DNA of 64,000 nt, from contig NC_092520.1 of the NCBI RefSeq assembly GCF_037038585.1, positions 60,726,501 through 60,790,500 of the forward strand, given 5' to 3'. The notes under the pieces are model-generated. The model did no database searches, was not told where the DNA came from, and saw only the letters and a list, made by a program, of their open reading frames with translations. Position 1 is the stretch's first letter, and each line of letters opens with the position of its first letter. This document shows positions 1 through 10,432 of the stretch, piece by piece. The position numbers were made by a program, and so were the translations under genes. Source of the stretch: Patagioenas fasciata. Taxonomy: Eukaryota > Chordata > Aves > Columbiformes > Columbidae.

Positions 1-1134
1 CCGATCCAGGAAATACTCCATTCTTCTTGTCTCGTCACCACCTAACATTTCCTCTAAAGAGTCCCCCGGGAGAACAATATGTGTACTTACTGGATTTAAT
101 GGGAAATTCTAAATTCAATTAACGCAATGCATGTGGCTTGCTTTTAAATATGTATAATTGAATATGCAGCATGAGTTAAATAAATTATTTTAAACCACCT
201 CTAGTACAAGGCTTCCTAAATGCTTTACATACTACCCTTCTTATGAAGAGTTTTGCTTTCTAAAATAGTGGTTTTGATCACAAAAGTTCAAAGGATTTCA
301 CAACTGAATAAAGCCAACTTTTATTTTGCATCTTAAAAATGAAAGGGGACAAAAAGAGAAGTAAAAATAGTTTTTCCATGACTGACTGCAGATTTCTCTT
401 TAGAAAGACGGCCCACTTCCCAAAAAGTTCCTCTCCCCAACAGTAATAATTTTGTATGTTTGAGTATAGAAGCTTTTTTAGAAAGATATGCTTCTATTTT
501 AAGAGCGTGCTTTGATAGTGAAGTCCTGGGAACACATGTGCTTTTTTGCCTGGGTTTGTTAATGAAGAATGACACTAAATGGTCGTGTGATGGGTAATGC
601 TTAGTTCATTACTCACTGACATGTGCCTTGATACCATCAACTCCACAACCAAATTTAGCCCTGTTATAAGCAGATGTAACTTCGCTGGAGTCAATGGGAT
701 GAGTTTGCATCTGCAGACGGAGAAGTTGAAGAGTATCACCCCTTCCTGGAAACCCAGCGCGGCCCAGCCCCGCCGGCCTCCGCCGCTACTCCCGCCCCGG
801 GGAGGCGGCGGCTCCGCCGGAGCGGAGCCCACACCCGGCCCGCAGGTTGCAGCCCAGTGCCGCCGCCCCGATCCCGGCCCCACCGCCCCGTCCCATCCCG
901 CTGCTGCTCCCCCTCCCTCCCAGGACCCTCCCGCCAGGGGCAAGCGGCGGAGGGGGCAGCTCCGCCGTGACACGGACCACCCGCCCCGGAGAGGGCCAGA
1001 TCCTGCTGTCGGCCCAGCCTGAAATCCCCCGCAGCGACCCCCACCCCGTCACTGTGGCTCCCGGCAGCCGCGGCACCAGCCCCCCCACCCCCATCCCGGG
1101 GGAGGTGGCGGGCAGGAGCGGGATGGAAACTTAC
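1..1134 (-). other. EFNB2: EFNB2 intron 1, 5' part (cut by window edge)
   Basis: This stretch lies downstream of EFNB2 coding exon 1 on the minus strand and begins with a GTAAGT donor reading leftward from 1134. Positions 740-1134 are CpG- and GC-rich and belong to the promoter island. Positions 1-730 are AT-rich and look like plain intron. Open frames here on either strand have promoter-island composition and no recognisable domain. The acceptor and exon 2 lie outside the window. Confidence 0.85.
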
Positions 1135-1262
1135 TTGGGGTTTGAGGAATTCCAATATATGGGGTCTAAAACGATGGACCTCGCCAGCGCAGTTCTGCAT
1201 AAAACCATCGCGACTCCCCAGCAGTACTTCCAGGCGGAGGCGTCTCGCCTCCGCGCTGCCAT
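1135..1262 (-). CDS. EFNB2: Ephrin-B2, coding exon 1 (signal peptide and start of ectodomain)
   Basis: Ephrin-B2 is a transmembrane ligand of EphB and EphA4 receptors, acting at the cell surface in vascular, neural-crest and axon-guidance signalling. The exon encodes 42 full codons plus two bases of the next. The start ATG is at 1262-1260 in a strong Kozak context (GCGACCATGG). The peptide contains WKYCWGVAMVLCRTALAR, a basic n-region plus hydrophobic core typical of a signal peptide, followed by IYWNSSNP, the first strand of the ephrin receptor-binding domain. This matches the ephrin-B2 N-terminus as I remember it from mammals, apart from about two extra residues in the basic n-region. The exon ends at CCCAA with a GTAAGT donor, splitting a Lys codon after its second base. 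Only this exon is present, so the gene is partial. Identity rests on the peptide, the splice phase and the ARGLU1 neighbour. Confidence 0.93.
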
Positions 1263-2560
1263 GGTCGCAGGCGGCACCGAGTCCTTCCCCGGAGCTTCGC
1301 CAACTCCGCCGTGCGGCTTCCCCGCACCTGAGCAGCAACAGCAGGGTGGGTGCCCGGTATCCCAACAGCCGGGACGATGAATAGGGAAAAAAGTAACAAA
1401 AAAAATTACACGCGAAAGGTCGACGATGCACTTGGTGAGAGACGTAAGCAGATCTACTGAGTCATGTATGCCACTCGCATGTAGGAAATTCTCCTGCGAG
1501 GTAAGATCCAAGCTACTTCCGAAGAAACAGGAATAACACAACAAAAAATGCAAATGCCTCAGTCCTTCCTCTTACTGGGGGTCTCCGGGCTGCCTTGGAA
1601 GATGCCACTCAAACTGCCAACTCCCATTTGGATCCAGTGCGCCATACACGTTCACAGTGTCTAAGGCTCGCGTGAAAAGGAGTTTTAAAAAAAGGTAAAA
1701 TAAAAGAAATGGTGGTGTGAGAAATAAATGGATTAGGGTAAGTGTAACAGCCTCGTCAGGAAGCTCCTCCTGTGTGTCTCTCACTGCTCCCTGCAGTTTG
1801 CAATCCGCACAGGCACCAGCTCAGGCTGTTTCGGGGAGCTCGGCAACAGCCACGAGTCAATAAATCCACTCCGAGAGTCAGCTCCCCAGGTCCCGGGGAG
1901 GCGCATCCGCAGGGCTCCGGCCTCCCCGAGGGGCACCGCTGTCCTTCTCGCCGGCAAAGACCCCGGAGCGGAACAGGGAGAAGAAAAAGTGAACGAAAAA
2001 AAAAAAATTAAAAAAAAAAAAAAAAAAGCCCCGGGTGGGGGTTCGCAGCGTCAAAACGTCCCTCGCTCTCCCCTGACGAGATCCGCAGTGCGCGCCGCGG
2101 CGGCAGGAGAAGCCAGGCGTGGGACTTGCGCCACCGCGCAGCCCAGCACGGAGGAGAAGGAAGGAGGAGCCGCTCCAGCCGCGGCCGTTCCCACCGCGGC
2201 GCCTTCAACCCGCGATGCCGTCGCTCCGCTGCTGCTACTACTACTGCCCCCGCCGCGGCGAATCCCCAGCGCAGGAGCGCGGCCGGCGGCAGCGCGCCGC
2301 CGTAGCCATATAAGCGCGGCCCCGCCGCCCCGCCGCCGCCGCTCATAGGGCCGCCGCCGGGCCGCCGCGCTGGTTGGGCGCCGTGCGTGTCACTTATCGC
2401 CGCCGCCGTGGCGGGCGGGGCCGCGCCGAGCCCAGCCGAGCAGGGCCGGCAGGTAACACCCCCCGCCCCCTCCTCTCCTCCCCGCGCCGCGGGCGGCCGC
2501 CGGAGTGAGGGAAGAGCCCACTCGCTCTTAGTCACGGAGGGGCTGGGCGGGAGGCGCAGC
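1263..2560 (-). promoter_or_regulatory. EFNB2: EFNB2 5' UTR and CpG-island promoter
   Basis: Upstream of the EFNB2 start codon the DNA is strongly GC- and CpG-rich, above all at about 2040-2560. An exception is an A-rich interruption at 1996-2027 (poly-T on the gene strand). The stretch 1380-1760 is less GC-rich and is probably 5' UTR. The transcription start cannot be placed from sequence alone. A TATA-like or CArG-like element lies at 2306-2314. No competing gene is visible: the long open frames are shadows of the GC-rich composition. Confidence 0.7.
2305..2315. promoter_or_regulatory. TATA-like / CArG-like element in the EFNB2 island
   Basis: The only AT-rich core in this GC-rich region is CCATATAAGC on the plus strand, or GCTTATATGG on the minus strand. 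It contains TATAAG (2309-2314) readable as a TATA box for plus-strand transcription, and differs by one base from the serum-response CArG consensus CC(A/T)6GG. It could serve EFNB2, a divergent transcript, or neither. Confidence 0.35.
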
Positions 2561-3640
2561 TGGCCCACGCGGAGCGAAAGCAGGAGGGAAAAGTAAAATG
2601 AAATAAAATAACTCCCCAATCTATCTTTGCTAGAAGTGAGCGTTTTTCAAGTACACTGCTGCTTAAAGAGCGGGGAGGGCTCGGGGGTACCCCGCACCTT
2701 CTCCTCTACAGCGGGGGGCAGCACCCCAGAGAGAGCCGAGCTGCCGGCCCTGCGCGGGTAGGGGCCGGGTCTCCGCTGGCGCGGAGCTCCCCGCGCAACT
2801 TTCTGCGAGTGCCCCGCCGGGGGTGGGGAGGGGCAGGGGGCTTTCCCGCGCCCGGTCCCGGGCTGGTCCCTTCCCACGGGGCCTCTGAGTTTTCAGAGTT
2901 TACTTGGTTACGTGACAATTAGCCACGGACCGTCCCGAAATAAAGAGGAGTTGGACACGCAGAGCCCCTTCAAAGGGATGCGGAGCGGAGGGTTCCGAGG
3001 AGCACCGACGCCTGCTGCGGGCTCCCTCGCCTTTCTCTGGCGATCGCTCAGTGCCTCTTTCTTCCCTTCCACAGTTTTTTACTTTTGGGGGGGGGGGGAG
3101 GGCGGAATTTTCGGATCCAGTTGTTTTTCATACCCTGCGCATCTCGCCGGCACCTGGCCCTTTTATTTCATTTTATTATTAATTTCAGGCCAGAGGGAGT
3201 TACCTGTGGGCAGCTCTGGAGATGTTTCCCCAGCGGCTCCGGAGACCCCCAAGAGGGTGGGGAGGGCTGCGGAAGGGGGGTGTAAAGGGTCGCCGCGGCC
3301 GCCGCGTGTGCGCCCGCCGCCACGCTCGGCTCCCGGCGCGTCGCGGCACTTCCACGGGGCCACAGCGCCCACTAGCGGCCAGAGGCTGCCCTCCGCGTGT
3401 TGGTGGTGGGGGGCTGGGGAGCGGTACCCCTGGGCTGTGCCCCCTCTGCAGTTCCTTACGCGTCCTGCGCTGCCCGGCGTCTACGCGGTTCCCCCGCAAA
3501 AGGTACCGGCCGGTACCGCTGCTGAGGTTGGTGAGACCGGGCTTGAGAGGCGGCACACGCGTACGGTCCGCACCAAGTGCCGTATCGTGGCTAAATACTG
3601 GTTATATAAAGTTACAGTCACTCCTGTAAAATGAGGGGGG
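2561..3640. other. CpG-rich upstream block, no gene recognised
   Basis: A second GC-rich block directly upstream of the EFNB2 island, with G-rich runs (for example the G tract at about 3088-3099 followed by GAGGG). Open frames on both strands overlap each other and show only Pro/Arg/Gly-rich low-complexity translation, so I do not call a gene. The block most likely belongs to the extended EFNB2 regulatory region. A CTCF-like site lies inside it. Confidence 0.5.
3365..3381 (-). promoter_or_regulatory. CTCF-like motif
   Basis: The plus strand reads GCGCCCACTAGCGGCCA, which matches the reverse complement of the CTCF core consensus with two mismatches by eye. It sits in a CpG-rich block between two housekeeping or developmental promoters. 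Occupancy cannot be judged from sequence. Confidence 0.35.
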
Positions 3641-4839
3641 TTGCCGAATTTCTTCCAGGAGGGATGTCTTGCCAAAATAGTATCTGCAGAAAGGATTAAA
3701 AGTTATATCCCAGTTAAATTACGGCGCTCTTTCTGTCATTCTCCTACCTTTTAGTTAAGGCATGCAAAGAACGCGCTGCAAAAAGACCGTAATCTAGAGC
3801 CAGTTTCGTTTAATTTTATTCCTGAGGAAACGTGGGCATTTACTTTAAAATCGGGTGCTCGTTAGGCTTTTAGACGAACGCGAAGAAACCCTTATAAGAA
3901 AAGCGGCTGGCAGTGTAATTTATTTTCCTGATCAATTTGGAAGAAAATTATCGCCTTTCCCCCTTTTTACCTAAACTGGTGTTTCAGCCTTCGCCGCCCT
4001 GCCTGTCAGAGACCGCTCCTCTCACCCGCATCAGAAGGGCAAGATTCGAGGCGCGCTCGATGCCCCATAGATTTTGTGTTAATTGTGTTTGGTAGTTCTC
4101 TAATGAAATCTACCACTCAGGAAAATAAGGAACTCAGTTTGCTTTTCGCACAAAACATCGAATCCGTTTTAAGTAAACTGCTTAATTAAATTTAATTTGC
4201 AGTGAGAAAGGAATTGCAGATCCGGCGACGCAATTTGGTGGAAAAGGATCTGATACCCAGGATGGAAACTTAGCGCTCAAGTGAGAGAGAGAGATTGGGT
4301 ATCTATGCACATCGAGGGGCATCAAAGGAGAGCTTCGCCAGTGAGAGGAGGAAAGTACTTAATTATTAAACTTTTAAACAAATGTGTGGTGTGTATCCAG
4401 TCGTGAGCCAATGTAAACACTGAGCCTGATAAATGCTTCTAGCAACAGAGACGTGTAAAAGAGGTTTACCTCAATTTTGTAATGCTGCTCCTTCTGTTTG
4501 TTTTGAAGCAAAAGGTTACGAGCGGTGTTTTGTAAAAGCTGTGAGTAAACTGTGACCTCTGGCACTCCGTATCCTTGCTTTAAGTAAACGGGAGGAAATG
4601 AAGAGCCCTGGTATTGTCTGAAAATATCCTCCTGTAGCTAAATATATCACTCGACTTCTATTGTCCAGCGGCTAGTCATTTTACATAAATACAGCTGGTT
4701 TAGCCTGCTCACCAGCACTTTATTGATGCACAGTGTATAAAAATCCACGTTAATAAAAATCACTTTTAACTAAGAACTTAGAGAAAACCGGGAAGTTATC
4801 TCCGAGATAGCCCAAGCAGCAGAGTTTAAGACATACGAA
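3641..4839. other. Intergenic DNA, EFNB2 upstream
   Basis: AT-rich to mixed sequence between two CpG-rich blocks. I see no coding exon, RNA gene or recognisable transposon. Confidence 0.6.
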
Positions 4840-5460
4840 GAAACGCGGGCTCGGTGCCGGCTCCGCTCGGGTCACCCTTTTTGCCCGAGGGGCCGATCCC
4901 CGCGGCTGGGGTGGGTGAGAGGGGCGCTTGCTGCGCCGCGGAGTTATTCGTGGGTCTGAGCGGAGCGGAGCCGGGCGGGGAGGCGGGAACTGGGGCCGGG
5001 GCCGGGCGGGAGCGGGCGGCGCAGTGGCGCCCGGAGGAGCGGCGGGGGCGCGGAGCCCCTGGGCAGCCGAGGTGCGGCCACGCTCCCTCTACGGCCCTGT
5101 CCAGCCGACGAGCGCTGCATCGGCCTCCAACTTTCCCGTCTGGCTTCCGAGGAGCAACAGGAATTACCTCGGACAAGGAGGAAACGTGAGAATACGGGTT
5201 GGGGAAAGGGATTTAAAGGCAAAAAAAGCCCCAAAGTATTGGAGAAACTACCACCTGGCTTTGGCTGCAGTGGTGGCTTCTCTGGGGGCTATGTTGGGGT
5301 GAGATCCCGGCAGGTATTTCGGGTTTCGCGGGGAAGGCGGTTTCCTGGAAGACGAACTCGCAGGGGACAGGCTTCTGGGGGGAGGAAATCCTGCCGCGGC
5401 CGTGGGAGCGGCGCCGCAGTCCCTCTGAGCCCGGGCGGCCCGGAGTGGCGGCTGGGAATG
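4840..5460. promoter_or_regulatory. Detached CpG-island-like block 3.6 kb upstream of EFNB2
   Basis: About 600 bp of abruptly GC- and CpG-rich sequence with GC-box-like motifs, flanked by AT-rich DNA on both sides. The translated frames are low-complexity and unsupported. It could be an alternative EFNB2 promoter, the promoter of a noncoding transcript, or an island-type enhancer. Confidence 0.45.
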
Positions 5461-8400
5461 GACGGATGGTTGGACAGATGGATGAGCAGGGCCAGCGAGC
5501 AAATGAAATCTGCTTTTCTCCTCTATCGTCAGGGAAAAACCGTGACTCTGCCATTTGCACTGCTTAAACCTTTATTTCCTGTACTTCAGTCGGCCTTATG
5601 GCAAAAAATCGGGTTTATCGTACAATAACGCATTTCAGCTCCTTTCCGACAGTGATGGGGGCAACAACTACATAGATACTAGCTCCAATCCTACGAAATC
5701 TATAACAAAAAGGCAGCTAATATGAACGGGATCAGGATTGGGCCCACAATCCCCTATTCTCTTTTAAATACCAGTTTAAACATCAGGAATGGGAATACAT
5801 GGGACATGGAATTTTTTTATTAAGTGGAAAATCTCAACGTTATTCATCACTACTTGAAAACTTACCAATTTTGAAAGTCAAAAAGAGATAACTCAATACA
5901 TACAATTACTCCTAAATTTAATAAGGACAAATGATCGCGTGATTGACACTTACTGATTTAAATGGATTGTTTATTGTTTGTACAAAAGGCCAAGTGTGCC
6001 AGATACTTTGAAAGAGCTCTTAAAATAACATTCACACCATAACAACGTATTTTCTGCATTTACGGTAGAGTGAGTATGTATCTAGATGTTAATTTGTCTC
6101 TCCATGCCTGTTTTATAAACACAATTTTGGTTAACCATAGCTTCTTAGAAAATGAGCTTGGCTCCTCCAAAATACAGCCATAGAATTCAAGCAGCCTGAT
6201 AATGAAAATCAGACAAAAGTTGGTGCATACTAACCACACATTTTAATTCTTCATTTTCACTTATTTTTACAGTGATTTTCAGTATCACTCTGTGAAAACA
6301 AAAATTGGTAATTTGTAGTTTGTGATATGTGGGGTGGGAAACAACCTGGAATCAAAACTCTACTACACAACCAAGACTTTAACATAGGTCTATGTTTTAT
6401 TCTGCAGAGCTGATGGTTGAGCCAGCATAACCCTCGGTTCTGTGTGTCAATCCAGGAAAGACAATCAGAAGTGTTTGCTTGTTCAGTATGGAAACGTCAA
6501 CAGAGGCTTAGTGCTCTCCAGCTGACTAACAAAACAGTGGCATGGGGAGAGGGGGATAACCCTAAAATGCACACGTTCGGGGGTAACAAGCATGAAAATG
6601 GAACAGAGCTGGGTGAAAGTCATGGTTCAGCTCCAGCTGGACTGGCCCGTTGGTCCGAAACTGCACCAGCCTGGGCACTTCCACCACCTCCTGCCTTGGA
6701 ATGAGCCTTGGGCACACAGGCAGCTCCACAGTTCTCTTCTGAAATGCAAACTGAAAAACATCTATCAAATTGAATTTCACCTGACCTTGCACTGAGTTGA
6801 GACCCTACAATAACAACTAATCATTTGCCTGCTGCTTGCCAATCGGATAACACATCCCCAAATAGTCCAAAAATGTTTAACAGAACACTTCACGCAGTTA
6901 AAAGTGAACCACAACCAACACCTTCAGATTTGGTGTACATGCACAAAATGGCACAGAAACTCGAAAAATGGTAAGAGGGCATGTTAATGGCATCAGTAAC
7001 AGGTTTACGATCTTCAGGTCAGCAAGGACAGTAAGAGAGGGTGAGGTATATGAAGTGGCACAAAGCTTAAGAGAAAAGTAGAGACAAGGAAGATAGATCC
7101 TTCTTTTTCAAGACAAGATAGGTGCAGATGAAATATTGATATTTTAGTAAGATATAATATGGACATATCTGTCTACACGTAGGTATGCAGTTGCTCGGCA
7201 GCTTAGACATCTCACCAACCTAATTGTCTCTGCTTTGCTAAGCTTCAAGGACACCAACTGTCTAAGACATTTCACAGCAGTCAGCTTTCCACTTGTGCTT
7301 GGAAAAAGGATGATAATGAACATGGGAAGTTCAAAGGGCAGTTTAACAAATCTCTAAAGTAACAGCACACTGCTAGGATACTGCTGTAAGGCCTTCCACT
7401 CTCTCCTGCCTCTGCCGGATAGATGTATTGTTTGGTATTAAAATAATTCTCCAGGACATTTATGAACAGGGGTTGGGAAAACTTAAGATCTCTTCTGTCA
7501 TCATATAAGGGAAATGAATTCTGCACAAGGTAGGTGGCAATAAAAAATGCCTACTGGCTTCCCTGAAGCAGGGGAGGAGGAAGGAAAAAAAAACTCAAAC
7601 GTACAAAAAACCCCCCAGAACAATTAAAAAACTGTCTAAGCAAAATTTGAAGTCTGAAACTTCAAACAGTAATGAAATAAAAAAAACCACAACACAACTT
7701 CCAGCAGTAATTTCTCTACATAAGTCAGTATCCTCATATAGACTCCCCCCCAACTCATACTCAATCACTACATAGTCTACATTCTAACCTACTTCCTATT
7801 AGACAGGAATCAAGATTTAAGGGAATGTAAGAACATTTCAAGTTCTTATTATCACGTCAACTTCTCCTCCTCCCACGTGCACCTCTCTGTTTTCCTAGAA
7901 ATCAACAGTAGCCCTGAAGTCTTACAGTAATTTTAAAAAGACAACCACAGGATAATGCAAATGTGACATATATCCACAATGGGTCTACAAAGAGGTATCT
8001 AACAAATACAGAATGCTTTAGGACAGTAAAGACATGGTGGTTTCTACGAGCTGAACCTCTGCCCACCTCCCCCCCACACACACACACAAAAAAAAAAATT
8101 AGGAAAAAAAAAAAAAAGCTGTTTTTCCTTCTGTGAGAGCACAGGGTAGGTGTGGAATAGCAGAAGGGGTGATCCAGTTGTGACAGGACATTTTTTCCAC
8201 AGAGCAGTCCTAAAGGTGCGATGGAAAATAAACTCTCAAAGTCTGAGCCTATACAGTATTAAGTGTAAAGAACAAACGCTACTGTTCAGCAGCAAATTAG
8301 TGGTACAGAACAAAATGCCTCGAACCACAGCTGCATGAATCAGAACTTTGCTTCTTGCATTTAGAAGAGGAGAGGAAACAAAAATGCATAGGTCTGTTTT

Positions 8401-8520
8401 GAGTATTGACTTTTAATAGCTTGTTTCTTGTGAGGGAACAGGGGATGTTTTCTGTTTTAGAAATATAGGTATCAGTTGAGCTTTAAATACAGCCTGCTCC
8501 TTCCAACAGGTCATGTACAT
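5461..8520. other. Intergenic DNA between EFNB2 and ARGLU1
   Basis: Mostly AT-rich single-copy-looking DNA. Positions 6400-6800 are somewhat richer in GC and open in several frames, but no frame resembles a known protein. A short CA run followed by A runs lies at about 8070-8116. No RNA gene or transposon recognised. Confidence 0.55.
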
Positions 8521-10267
8521 GATTTATTTGGCTTCAGCTTTTGTTTTTATGCATTAAGCAACCTTCAGCTTTCTTTTGTAATACAATATATAGACAAATT
8601 TCAGTACAACAATAGTGTACATGTTTTACTGTCTTCACATTTTTCTTGACATACTGGACAAAGCAATACACATCAGTCTGCCCCCAAGTCAAGGTATCAT
8701 ACAAAGCATGTTGAATACTGCTTTCAGTGGCACCCTGAACTTGCTACCGTATGTGCCAAATCTACAGAAACAGATCCTTTGGGAATATCAGGAGTTATTT
8801 CCAACTTTGCCAAGTGACATTCAAATGCTCAGGCAATGACTGGTAAATTTCATTTTACAATTACTACAGATGCTGCATACCAACAGGAAAAAAAAAAAGT
8901 TGTGGAACTGGACAAGCTATAGTAATCCAGGTTTCAGCAGAAGAAATATATACAAAAAGGGGACTTTTATATATAGTTTTCAATCCGTAGTCTCATTTTT
9001 CAAAATAAAACCTGTATATATAAATGGATAACATTCAAGATCTGTATATGAATAACAGTTGCTTTCTGGCTAAAACAATATATTTAGATAGAATCTCACT
9101 TTCTGTTTTTTACTTCAAGTATGCTAGCCAGTACAGTCCTTTGGGAGAAAAACTTCCACTTTTAAATCCCTTAGGATCTATCAGATTCATTATATGGTAA
9201 TGACCTTAACTTATACAATATACTATATTATGAGGTGAACTGAAAAGGATTAGATAGCTAAGTATTGGCTTGTGTGCAGTAAGCCAAACAGCTGTTTAAA
9301 CATGATACTACAGCTGAAATAAGTCTCTATCAGAATAAAACCCAACATTCATGAAAACAGCAGCAGCCATCAAAAACATTCACAACTGCAGGGATTTTAC
9401 TGTGTGTAACTTTGCATTATAATAGGAGAAGCCACAATAGTTTAAAGCAAAATTAAAAAAAATACCACTATAGTTTTGAATTCAATAATGTGAATTGTCA
9501 CTCTTATAGTCGTTTATACATGTGTACTAAAAAAATTTACTTAAACATATGAATTTAAGACTTTCACTTTATTCAGCAAATTGGTTTATTTACACAATGG
9601 GGAACGCTGGTTGAATGCTGTCAATGTAATAAAAACAAATCTAACAGAAACAATACTGAGCTCTATGTATTCATAGCAGAAATGACAAACTATTTCCTTA
9701 CCTGTATTCAGGAACATTAAGCGCAACAATGGGACAGTATCATAGGACACTGATTTAACAATAAACCACAGAGGTCCAGTAATACTATGGCAATTTACTC
9801 ATGTATTTACTGACTTTTTAAAAAAATTAAAATAATTAAAAGTCAGCAATACCCAGTATAAAGTTTTGTCAATTATCAGAGTCAAACTCTGATGAATAGG
9901 TCAGTAAAACCTTATCAGATCATCCACAATTCAAAAAGCGACCTGATCTGCTTCAGACCACAAGTACAGAAACAAAATCAATGAGAACAGATTACCCTCT
10001 AAAAGGCAACAATGATCTGATAAGGGTTTAACTTAATCAAAGTTAAAAAAAAATTAAGAATTGCAGAGCACAGCCCCTATTAGAACAAGCTAACTTTCCA
10101 GACTTTCAAAAAAGACAAAAAAAAAAAGGGGGGGGTGTGAAAAAAAACCACTTCAACATGAAGCTACCATACAAAGTTGTTTTTTTTTTTTCCTTTTTGT
10201 TGGTTTTTTTTGTTGTTGTTGTTGGTTTCCTTTTTTTTTTTTTCTTTAACGAGTTCAGAGTTGCAAT
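8521..10267 (-). other. ARGLU1: ARGLU1 3' UTR (extent uncertain)
   Basis: Sequence directly 3' of the ARGLU1 stop codon on the minus strand. It opens with an A-rich tract containing AAC repeats (plus-strand T/G-rich at about 10180-10252). Two AATAAA hexamers lie close together (9585-9590 and 9568-9573), giving a UTR of about 0.7 kb. A further AATAAA at 8523-8528 would allow about 1.75 kb. Which site is used cannot be told from the sequence. The whole interval is AT-rich without coding signal, as expected for a 3' UTR. Confidence 0.6.
9568..9590 (-). terminator. ARGLU1: Paired poly(A) signals, candidate ARGLU1 cleavage region
   Basis: Two minus-strand AATAAA hexamers at 9585-9590 and 9568-9573. 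The following minus-strand sequence contains TGTTTAAG and a T7 run that could be the downstream U/GU-rich element. A more distal AATAAA at 8523-8528 is an alternative. Confidence 0.45.
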
Positions 10268-10432
10268 TTAATCCTGGCTTTTTAGTGAGAAAGACAGTTT
10301 TGGCCTAGACTTTCCTTTGCCCAGGATAATTTTTTGCTCTTCCTTTTGCTGACGTTGCCTCTCTTGTTCTAGTTTCATCCTCTCCTCATGAATCTTTCTT
10401 TGTTCTTCAACAATTTTCAATTGTTCTTCAGC
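10268..10432 (-). CDS. ARGLU1: ARGLU1 coding exon 4 (terminal) with stop
   Basis: 165 nt including the TAA stop at 10270-10268, encoding residues 221-274 from [18 protein letters not shown] to the basic C-terminus ending SLKSQD. The acceptor is AATTTTCATACATAG style sequence ending at 10433. From memory, human has Arg where this has Lys in LKIVEE, and Thr where this has Ser near the end. Confidence 0.95.
   Translation of the reverse strand, partial: AEEQLKIVEEQRKIHEERMKLEQERQRQQKEEQKIILGKGKSRPKLSFSLKSQD

Noticed and set aside
597-1380. Long plus-strand open frames opposite EFNB2 exon 1
   Set aside because: Pro/Arg/Ser-rich translation produced by CpG-island composition. The real gene on the minus strand is identified by protein match and splice donor.
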